From Synergistaceae bacterium (GTDB lineage: Bacteria; Synergistota; Synergistia; Synergistales; Aminobacteriaceae), in the NCBI GenBank assembly GCA_017451025.1, contig JAFSSM010000008.1, positions 1 to 64,000 on the forward strand: a stretch of DNA of 64,000 nt, read 5' to 3'. The first letter of the stretch is position 1; each line of letters begins with the position of its first letter. Both the position numbers and the translations under genes were made by a program. Shown here in pieces: positions 17,955-25,158 of the stretch. The notes under the pieces were generated by a model. That model did not search any database. It saw only the letters and a list, made by a program, of their open reading frames with translations, and was not told the DNA's origin.

Positions 17955-17994
17955 ATGCCCTGCGGGTCAAGAAAAGCCTGCGGGGTATTTTTTT
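17955..17994 (+). terminator. Terminator of the papain-like protease gene
   Basis: A 12-bp stem (17955-17966 with 17977-17988, three wobble pairs), a 10-base loop and a run of seven T. Confidence 0.85.
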
Positions 17995-18051
17995 GCTGTC
18001 TGGCATGCTATTATTCGGGTGCAATCCCATAATTAATGGAGGTTTTAGGAA

Positions 18052-19115
18052 ATGAAGAGGCATACTGCTGCGCTGATACTGCCTTACTACGGAAAATTCC
18101 CGAATTATTTTCCGCTGTGGCTGAAGAGTGCGGGAGCTAACCCGGATTTTACGTTCATGATCTTCACGGATATAGACATGTCCTGCTACAAGCTCCCGGC
18201 AAATGTTCAAGTTCACACGATGAGGCTTGAGGAAATTCGGCTGAGGGCATCGCTGCACCTGAACTTTGAGCCGGTTCTTGGGACTCCCTACAAGTTGTGC
18301 GACTACAAGCCGATGTTCGGGCTTATCTTTCAGGATTATCTGGAGGGTTATGATTTTTGGGGATATTGCGACTGCGATTTGATCTGGGGCAGAATGAGCA
18401 GGTATATCACTGATGACATGATGGACAGGTACGACAGAATTTATCAGCACGGTCATCTTCAGCTGTTCCGTAATAACGGAGAGATATGCGGATTTATTCT
18501 GCATAAGCTGCCCTATTGGAACATATCCTACATGGATGCGTACAGCACGAACAAACATTTGGGAGGCTTTGCGGAATTTGAGCTGCCTGCAAATTTATTC
18601 AGCACTTTTACTCATGGGGGGTGGGGCAATATTACGTATACAACTTCGCGGACATATTCCCCTTAACAAAAGAGTTCAGACATTGGGGATGGGAAAAAGC
18701 AATACCCGCATTCAGATGGAAGGACGGGAAAATTATTGCACTGTCCTTAGGCGGAATACCTGGCCTTAACTTGGAATACCTGTACCTTCACCTCCAGAAA
18801 CGAAACATGAAGTTCACGCCAGGCCTTGAGAACGAAAACAGCTTTATGGTAATTCCCAACGAGTTTGTGAAAGATCATGAACTCACTCAGGAAGAAATAG
18901 ACTCCCTTATGACCCCTGACCCGGAATTTGAACAGGCACAACGGGAAAAATATCCCATATTGTGGAAACACCCCAAGCCCTCATTGTTCCGCCGCGCAAA
19001 AAATTTCGTCAAGACATTGATCAAGCGTGCCGTCAACAATGACCCCGAGAAAATTCTTGCTCTCAAACAGCGTTGGAACAGGTTCACAGGCCGGACACTC
19101 CCGAGCAAATGGTGA
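18052..19115 (+). pseudogene. DUF6625-like glycosyltransferase-type protein, frame broken at a G tract
   Basis: Two overlapping frames make one protein of about 354 residues. The first (from ATG 18052) begins HTAALILPYYGKFPNYF and contains FTDIDM, GYCDCDLIWG and DRYDRIYQHGHLQLFRNN; it ends at 18666 in a senseless tail. The -1 frame takes over at GVGQYYVYNFADIFPL and runs to 19115. The switch sits at six G (18616-18621) followed by TGGGG. The family is known from capsule and polysaccharide loci; the DxD-like DCD supports a nucleotide-sugar enzyme, but activity is inferred. A seventh G would restore one frame. Phase variation, decay and sequence error are all possible. Confidence 0.75.
18616..18621. 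repeat. G6 tract at the frameshift of the glycosyltransferase-like gene
   Basis: Six G followed by T and four more G. Adding one G joins the two halves of the gene into one frame. Confidence 0.8.
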
Positions 19116-19126
19116 AGCATGTGTTA

Positions 19127-19143
19127 TATAATATGAACGTTCA
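19127..19143 (+). promoter_or_regulatory. -10 element and palindrome before the peroxidase gene
   Basis: TATAAT at 19127-19132 is followed at once by the 10-base perfect palindrome TGAACGTTCA (19134-19143). The palindrome would cover the transcription start and could be a repressor site. No good -35 is seen at the right distance. Confidence 0.4.
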
Positions 19144-19172
19144 CCATAAATTTAGCGATGGAGGTTTACGCA

Positions 19173-19718
19173 ATGAGCACCGTCTACGATTATTCCGTGT
19201 ACACTCCCAAAGGCGAAGAGGTCAAGCTATCCGCCTTCAAGGGCAAAGTCCTCGTTATCGTCAACACCGCAACCGGATGCGGTTTCACCCCGCAGTACGA
19301 ACAGCTCGAGGGCATGTACGAGAAGTACCACGACAAGGGACTCGAGATAATCGACATTCCCTGCAACCAGTTCGGAGGGCAGGCTCCAGGCAGCGACGAC
19401 GAGATTCACGAGTTCTGCGCACTGCACTTCAACACAGCATATGACCAGTTCAAGAAGTCTGACGTGAACGGCGAGAAGGAGCTTCCGTTGTACACGTTCC
19501 TGAAGGCACAAAAAGGCTTCGAGGGATTCGGCGAACACAAGCTGACCCCGATTCTGGAGGACATGCTCGGGAAAGCTGACCCTGATTACGCGAAGAAGCC
19601 CGACATCAAGTGGAATTTCACGAAGTTCATCGTTGACCGTTCGGGGAATGTCGTAAAACGCTTTGAGCCTACTGCGGACATGAAAGCAGTAGAAGATTTC
19701 GTTGCGTCGCTGTTATAG
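19173..19718 (+). CDS. Glutathione peroxidase family protein (Cys type)
   Basis: A 181-residue thioredoxin-fold peroxidase. The peroxidatic Cys is in NTATGCGFTPQY, followed by the conserved CNQFGGQ and WNFTKFIVDRSG. It has Cys, not selenocysteine, like most bacterial homologues, which are usually reduced by thioredoxin. The thioredoxin gene 12 bases downstream supports that. Start is ATG 19173 with GGAGG 8 bases before; an upstream start at 19158 would overlap that site. It detoxifies hydroperoxides in the cytoplasm. Confidence 0.95.
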   Translation: MSTVYDYSVYTPKGEEVKLSAFKGKVLVIVNTATGCGFTPQYEQLEGMYEKYHDKGLEIIDIPCNQFGGQAPGSDDEIHEFCALHFNTAYDQFKKSDVNGEKELPLYTFLKAQKGFEGFGEHKLTPILEDMLGKADPDYAKKPDIKWNFTKFIVDRSGNVVKRFEPTADMKAVEDFVASLL

Positions 19719-19730
19719 GAGGACTGAGAG

Positions 19731-20051
19731 ATGGCAGTAAAAGTTATCGAGAATGATGATCTTTCTGCGGTAGAGGCTGCTCCTGTTGCACTGCTGGATG
19801 TTTGGGCGACGTGGTGCGGGCCGTGCAAGATGATTGCGCCGATAGTTGAGGCACTCTCGGAAGAATTTGCGGATAAGGCTGAGTTCTTCAAGGCGGACGC
19901 TGACGAGAACAAGGGGATTGTGAAGAAGCTGCGTGTAATGAGCATTCCGAACATAGTAATGTTCAAGGACGGGAAGGTAGCTGCGCGGCATGTAGGGTTT
20001 CAGGGCGCAGAAGAGATGCGCGAGTGGTTTACGTCGAACCTGCAGCACTAA
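19731..20051 (+). CDS. trxA: Thioredoxin
   Basis: A 106-residue thioredoxin with the active site WCGPCK and the cis-proline segment MSIPNIVMF. Ribosome site AGGAGG lies before the ATG. It forms an operon with the peroxidase gene and probably supplies its electrons. A hairpin terminator follows directly. Confidence 0.97.
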   Translation: MAVKVIENDDLSAVEAAPVALLDVWATWCGPCKMIAPIVEALSEEFADKAEFFKADADENKGIVKKLRVMSIPNIVMFKDGKVAARHVGFQGAEEMREWFTSNLQH

Positions 20052-20090
20052 AAAAAGGCCCTCTCCTGAAAAACAGGGGAGGGTATTTTT
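20050..20090. terminator. Bidirectional terminator between trxA and the broken toxin gene
   Basis: A 10-bp stem (20059-20068 with 20074-20083) with a 5-base loop. It has T runs on both sides when read from either strand (seven T at 20084-20092 broken by one A, seven A at 20050-20056), so it can end transcription of both convergent units. Confidence 0.85.
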
Positions 20091-20377
20091 TTATGCGTTG
20101 AACAAGTCGCTGTGAGTCCCGGTGTGAATGAGATAAAGTATGAGTTCTTTCTTGTCCTTTCTGTACACCAGGAGCCAGTCAGGATTGATGTGGCACTCAC
20201 GGCAGCCTTTGCGGCGCCCTTCAGAGGATGATCGCAATATTTGCGCTCGAGCTGTTCATCGTTACGCAGTTTCAGGACAACGGTATCAAGTTCCCTTGTA
20301 TCAAGGCCGCGTTTCTCTGCTCTCAGGACTTCCTTGTCGAAGCGCGGAGTACGCTTAACAGTGTACTTGTGCTTCAT
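20091..20377 (-). pseudogene. YafQ-type toxin gene, frame broken near 20215
   Basis: From ATG 20377 the frame encodes a typical YafQ/RelE-superfamily N-terminus (TVKRTPRFDKEV, LERKYCDHPLKG) and then runs into unrelated sequence. The -1 frame continues the family exactly (RKGCRECHINPDWLLVYR; HTGTHSDLF with the catalytic His) to a TAA at 20091. The joined length, about 95 residues, is normal for YafQ. The break lies in GGCGCCGC at 20211-20218. As it stands, the toxin would be inactive. The antitoxin gene lies 4 bases upstream. Confidence 0.8.
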
Positions 20378-20381
20378 GATT

Positions 20382-20660
20382 CTAATCGTCAGGAATGTTG
20401 CTTACGTCGAGACCTATATCCCTGAACATCTCCTTGACGGAATCGTAGGCCTTATACTTCTCCGGGTGAAGCTTCATATCCTCAATTTCTGCTTCAACCT
20501 CATCCATTATCTCAGCGAACTTCTTGCTGTGGTACAGGTCATAATCGAACCAGTAGTATTCACCGTACTCCTCATGAAAATTGTCCGTTTCGGGGTTCAT
20601 GGGGAGATTGTCGGCATGGAATTTTTCTTCTGTCTTGCACCATACTTGATAGGGTGTCAT
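20382..20660 (-). CDS. Probable antitoxin of the YafQ-type module
   Basis: A 92-residue acidic protein directly before the toxin gene. Its end (HPEKYKAYDSVKEMFRDIGLD) resembles the toxin-binding tails of DinJ/RelB-like antitoxins. The N-terminal 50 residues are Tyr/Glu/Asp-rich and do not show a clear ribbon-helix-helix. Start is ATG 20660 with GAGGTG 8 bases upstream; GTG 20663 is also possible. The call rests mainly on position and the tail. Confidence 0.65.
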   Translation of the reverse strand: MTPYQVWCKTEEKFHADNLPMNPETDNFHEEYGEYYWFDYDLYHSKKFAEIMDEVEAEIEDMKLHPEKYKAYDSVKEMFRDIGLDVSNIPDD

Positions 20661-20692
20661 CACTAAATCACCTCATTTTTTATTGTACAACA

Positions 20693-23600
20693 TCACAGGT
20701 ACTTTTTCAGGATTGCGGCCTTCCTGCCTGAGAGTGCCTGCAAATCTGTCTTGGCCTGTGTGATTTGTGTTTCGAGGTTCAGGACTTCATTCATTGCCCT
20801 GTTCTGAGCCTCAATGTCCGGAACGTCAAATGTTATCCGTCCCACACGGTCAAGTGATGCCCTATAGCTTCGGGAAAAGCCCTGCCGTCTGCCTTCACGT
20901 TCGAGGACTCTTGCGGCGTAACGCGGGTGAATTTTTGCGTTTATGACTCTGATGACTCCGCAGTGGTCAGTCGGGTAGAAGGGGGAATCTTTGTGCATGA
21001 AGTTCACCATGAAATCGCCGTCGATGCCCCAGAGTATGGAGTCGCTGGTGAAGTCCTCAAAGCCCCGCAGGAGTTCGCTGACATGTCCGAACGGCTCGAA
21101 GACATTTGCGCTGAACACTGGGATTTTGCCGCTGTCGATTAGGTCAGAGTTCAGGACGCGCTTGCCGATGGCGATGGTGAAGGCGCGTTTGTCGTCGAAG
21201 GCGAGGCGGTTAGCGGGAGGCAGGGCTTCTACTTCGCGGAAGATGGACTCGATTTGTTGGTGGCAGGAGGAGATTTTTGCGTTGAGGGAGTCGGTTTGGG
21301 AGTCTATGGCCTGGCATTCTGAGGAGATGGCTTGCTGGATGTCCATAGGCGGAAGCGGAATAATGTAATCGAGTATGTGCTCGCGTTTACCCTGCGGCAT
21401 ATTTAGCCCCTTCGTGTTTAGCATAACGTAGTCGAAAAACTCGGGCTGTGCCAACACGTTGAAGACATATCTGCCGTCGCAAACTTCACCGTCCTTCACA
21501 CGCAATACAAATACGTTAGTAGAGCACCCGCCCTCAAAGTCTGCGAGCCACAGCTTGCGGAGATACGGCCTGATGTTAGACAGCAGAATATCACCTCGTC
21601 GGAACTGGTACACACTGCCATTCGGAAGATTGCCCGTGAATGTCTCGATACCTTTACAGTCCTTCAACATCGTTTCTGTTGTAACATACTGTGCAGGATG
21701 TAGCTGTTCTGTCTCCACACGTTCCGTAATAACGTCAAGAATTTTGGCAAGAGCCGTTTTTCCGTTCATGTCTTTAACCTTCTCTGACGGTTGCAGGTTA
21801 ATCGACGCGTCAAACCCCACACGCGAAAAATCCAGCATTTCAACCGTCCTCACTACCCGCGAATACCTCCCAGCATCTCCCCTCATCTCCACTTCACCGC
21901 CGCCGAACGCCTGCCTCACCACATCCGCCAGCGTCCCCTCCGCCTCTCGATCCACATTCACATACATCTTCCCCCCGCGAGGTTCCACATACTGAATCCC
22001 CTCATGCCCCTTCTTGCTGCTCCAGTCATACCCCAAAAATTCCTTCTGACCCGCATTGTCCGAAGGCGCAAGTATCACCGCTGTCCTCTGCCTGTACGTC
22101 ATCCCATAGTAGAACAGCTTTTCTCCCTCAATCTTCCGGACATACTCCCAGAATTTCCGGCAATATTCCTCCGGCTTCAGACCATGATTATCCTTCCGGC
22201 CGTCAAACGCTTCACGGTAATTCCTGAAGTAGTCCGGCAAATCCTCAAGCTCACTACTCCGGTTCACCAGCTTTCCCCATTCCTCCGCGCTCAATCCCTG
22301 CAGTTCAAGATATCCCCGCAGAATCTCCTCATCCTCCCAGTCCGTCAAGTCCCGGCCCTCAAGAATCGCGTCCCGGCTGTCCTTCACGAGCGAGCTCCTC
22401 TCAGGCGGATATGCATATCTTTCCAGAAACATTATCACCGTGTTCGTCCCCGTAGCCCCGAAAGTCTTGCTCCCCAGCTTCACGATCGCACGGAGCATGA
22501 ATTTTCCCAGAAGCTCCTTGCGCGCTCCCGTGTAGCTATCCGAACTGTTGCTCAGAATACTTGACGGCAATATCACCGCCGCTATTCCCTCTGAGGCCAG
22601 CAGCTGCCCTATCCTCTCCACAAACAGCACCTCAATTTCACTCCCGCTGTTGCCAATCGAGTCCAGCAGGGCAAACGAATTTTCCTTCAGGGTTAAGTGC
22701 GGCTTGAACGACGCAACTGAATACGGCGGATTCGCTGTCAGAATGTCAAACGTTCCGGGAGTGATTAGCTCGCTGTTCTCCAGGCCGTCCCCAAAAACTA
22801 TGTTGCTCTCACCCGCTCCGTTCATGAACATCGAGACTTTTGACACGCGCGCAAGCCGGTAATCCTTCTCGATGCCGAAAATCGAGTCCCGCGTCCAGTA
22901 ATTATTGCCGTCTGGATTCGGGATGAAGTGGTTGATCGCCTCGACCGCCTCAATCAGGAAATGCCCCGCTCCGCAGGCGTAATCGATGACCTTCGGCCAA
23001 GTCTCAAAGCGTCTCAGCGGCAGAGAGTCCCAGATAAACCGCGTCAGGGGAATCGGCGTGAAGAACTGGCCCTCGTTCTGCTTGAACCCCTTATCCAGCA
23101 ATTGCTCGAACAGGTCGCCGAGTATCTGCTGCCTGCCCTCGTGGACTATCCTGTAATTCTGGAAGAGCTGTACTACCTCCACTAAAACCTTGCCGTTCTG
23201 GTAAAACAGCTTCTCGTTGTGCACATCGACAAACGCAAAATCGTTGTTCGTGAAGTACTTCAACTTCCTGAACGCCGCCTTGAGTTCATCGATTGCGTTC
23301 TTTCTGTCCGCTCCGTTGTAGTTCGCGAATAACCGTTCGGGGTAATCCGCCGAAATGTAGGTAATATCCTCACGCATAAACTCCTTCATGCCCTGAGTGT
23401 AGAGCAGCTGCAGCCTGTCCTGCAGTGTCTCGTAGCTGTCCGCTCTTGGCCGGTACTGGAAGGCTAATTCTGAATCTTCGTCCTTCGTCAGTTCATCGAC
23501 CAGCTTGCAGATAAACAGGGCGATTAGGCGGTTAAACGCGTTCTCCTTGTCGCTGACGCTGTTATGCCGCAAAATCTCCTCGAACCTGTTCACAATGCCC

Positions 23601-24322
23601 TCCGCTTTCTCAAACGGAATCAGGTCTCTTTTCCGCAATGGCTTCAACCCTACATCATATGCCTGTGAATTTTCGGAGAATATCACGTTGTCGTAGAGTT
23701 CGAGGTTGTACGTTTCCTGCCACACCGTGAATTTCTCAACGACAGAATGCGCATCCCTGTAGAGCTTTACGCTGTCGTCATAGTCTGCCCGAATTATGAG
23801 GTTGTTGTCGTCTGAGCAGTTCACAGCAGGAGACTTGAAGGTGATTGCTCCGTCCTTGATGTCTGACGCGTAGAGCACAAGCCACTTGGCCGAATTTTCC
23901 TGCTGCCAGTACGAGAATAACTGCGCTCCGTCGTTCAGGGTATCGGCTTTGGCTTTGTCGAACTCACGCCCCCAAGTCTTGCACTCAATAATCATCAGGA
24001 CATCATCAGAATCTTTTTCGTAGACGCAAATATCTGCGCGCCCTCCCTTCTGGGTACGGCCAAGAGACCATGCTTTCTCCAGCTCTATATCTTCAGGCCG
24101 ATAACCCTTAGTGAGGAGCCTGAACACACACTCAAACACTACGAAGTTCTCGGGTGCGGTGAAGGAAGTGTTGTGCTCCCTGCCTCTGAGTTTCGGCGGG
24201 TAGATTAATTTTTTTGCGTTGAAGTCTACGGACATTTCTCCGTCCGTGAAAACAGAGCTGTATATGTCTGCAGAGAAGCCCATAATTTTTAGGAGTTCTG
24301 CGAAATTTTCAACGGTTATCAT
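20693..24322 (-). CDS. Single-chain restriction-modification enzyme (nuclease-methylase-specificity)
   Basis: A 1209-residue protein. The N-terminus is a PD-(D/E)XK nuclease of the HsdR_N type: Asp97 in RADICVY and E113-x-K115 in IIECKTWG. A helical region follows, then an HsdM-like N6-adenine methylase: GQFFTP near 418, SAM motif I DYACGAGHF near 447, and catalytic NPPY at 531-534. The last 400 residues carry two specificity half-domains, each ending in a helical spacer, as in HsdS. There is no helicase/translocase, so it fits type IIG/IIB-like systems that cut near the site and not type I. A bipartite recognition site is expected. Start ATG 24322. It neighbours a toxin-antitoxin module. Confidence 0.88.
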   Translation of the reverse strand: MITVENFAELLKIMGFSADIYSSVFTDGEMSVDFNAKKLIYPPKLRGREHNTSFTAPENFVVFECVFRLLTKGYRPEDIELEKAWSLGRTQKGGRADICVYEKDSDDVLMIIECKTWGREFDKAKADTLNDGAQLFSYWQQENSAKWLVLYASDIKDGAITFKSPAVNCSDDNNLIIRADYDDSVKLYRDAHSVVEKFTVWQETYNLELYDNVIFSENSQAYDVGLKPLRKRDLIPFEKAEGIVNRFEEILRHNSVSDKENAFNRLIALFICKLVDELTKDEDSELAFQYRPRADSYETLQDRLQLLYTQGMKEFMREDITYISADYPERLFANYNGADRKNAIDELKAAFRKLKYFTNNDFAFVDVHNEKLFYQNGKVLVEVVQLFQNYRIVHEGRQQILGDLFEQLLDKGFKQNEGQFFTPIPLTRFIWDSLPLRRFETWPKVIDYACGAGHFLIEAVEAINHFIPNPDGNNYWTRDSIFGIEKDYRLARVSKVSMFMNGAGESNIVFGDGLENSELITPGTFDILTANPPYSVASFKPHLTLKENSFALLDSIGNSGSEIEVLFVERIGQLLASEGIAAVILPSSILSNSSDSYTGARKELLGKFMLRAIVKLGSKTFGATGTNTVIMFLERYAYPPERSSLVKDSRDAILEGRDLTDWEDEEILRGYLELQGLSAEEWGKLVNRSSELEDLPDYFRNYREAFDGRKDNHGLKPEEYCRKFWEYVRKIEGEKLFYYGMTYRQRTAVILAPSDNAGQKEFLGYDWSSKKGHEGIQYVEPRGGKMYVNVDREAEGTLADVVRQAFGGGEVEMRGDAGRYSRVVRTVEMLDFSRVGFDASINLQPSEKVKDMNGKTALAKILDVITERVETEQLHPAQYVTTETMLKDCKGIETFTGNLPNGSVYQFRRGDILLSNIRPYLRKLWLADFEGGCSTNVFVLRVKDGEVCDGRYVFNVLAQPEFFDYVMLNTKGLNMPQGKREHILDYIIPLPPMDIQQAISSECQAIDSQTDSLNAKISSCHQQIESIFREVEALPPANRLAFDDKRAFTIAIGKRVLNSDLIDSGKIPVFSANVFEPFGHVSELLRGFEDFTSDSILWGIDGDFMVNFMHKDSPFYPTDHCGVIRVINAKIHPRYAARVLEREGRRQGFSRSYRASLDRVGRITFDVPDIEAQNRAMNEVLNLETQITQAKTDLQALSGRKAAILKKYL

Positions 24323-24407
24323 GCTGACTCAATCCTTTAACTCTATTGATGGTAATATAATATCCCAATCATGACAAAAATTTTTCATAGAGGAGAGATT
24401 CTGTTTC

Positions 24408-25139
24408 ATGCCCCCTGATGTTGTACTTGAAGAAATTGAACACGAGCTTGAAAGTTTCTATGATCCGGACGAATTTCACAGAGAAGTTGTCTACTATGAT
24501 GTGCATTCTCCCGAGTCTGTCTCCAGAGAAGAAGCACGCGAAGCCGACAAGCGCGCAATGGAGACCTTCGGAATCCCCAGCATATTATTGATGGAGAATG
24601 CGGCAATAGCTGTCCTGCGCGAAATCAAGGATTATGCTGTGTTCGCGATTGTGTGTTCGCCAGGGAGCAACGGCGGAGACGGCCTCGCTCTCGCACGCCA
24701 CCTGTGCATTCTCGGAAAAGATGTGCGAGTCTTCATTGTAGGCGACCCAAACAAGGGCAGTCCTGACTTCAAGACTAACCTAAAAGTCATGAGCAAACTT
24801 GCACCCGAAGTTCTGCACACAGTCAGCGACGAAAACTTCGAGGACTTGGAGAGCGCATTACGCGGCTGTGAAACATGCATTGATGCTCTGCTCGGGACAG
24901 GGCTTAACCGTCCGGTTGAGGGCATATACCGGCGCGTAATCGAGGCCATGAATGACCTGGCAATGCACATCACGAGCGTCGACATTCCTTCGGGGCTGGA
25001 CTGCGACACCGGCGAACCCTTAGGCGTGTGCGTCAGGGCAACTAAGACCGTAACGTTTCACCGGATGAAGAAGGGACTGGACATTTCTCCGCAGTGGGGC
25101 GGAGATGTTGCGGTAACATACATAGGCATTCCAAACTAG
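24408..25139 (+). CDS. nnrE: NAD(P)H-hydrate epimerase
   Basis: A 243-residue YjeF N-terminal-type protein that interconverts the R and S forms of damaged NAD(P)H hydrates. The core motif GSNGGDGLALARHL, the helix AMETFGIPSILLMENAA, and the catalytic segment DALLGTGLNRPVEG and VDIPSGLDCDTGEP are seen. About 40 acidic residues precede the domain and are unusual. The ADP-dependent dehydratase half (NnrD), often fused, is absent and not elsewhere in the window. Ribosome site GAGGAGAG is present. Confidence 0.92.
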   Translation: MPPDVVLEEIEHELESFYDPDEFHREVVYYDVHSPESVSREEAREADKRAMETFGIPSILLMENAAIAVLREIKDYAVFAIVCSPGSNGGDGLALARHLCILGKDVRVFIVGDPNKGSPDFKTNLKVMSKLAPEVLHTVSDENFEDLESALRGCETCIDALLGTGLNRPVEGIYRRVIEAMNDLAMHITSVDIPSGLDCDTGEPLGVCVRATKTVTFHRMKKGLDISPQWGGDVAVTYIGIPN

Positions 25140-25158
25140 GAGGATGATTATTATTACT

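Noticed and set aside
24351-24361. TATAAT before nnrE as a full promoter
   Set aside because: No acceptable -35 lies 16-18 bases upstream, so I list it only here.
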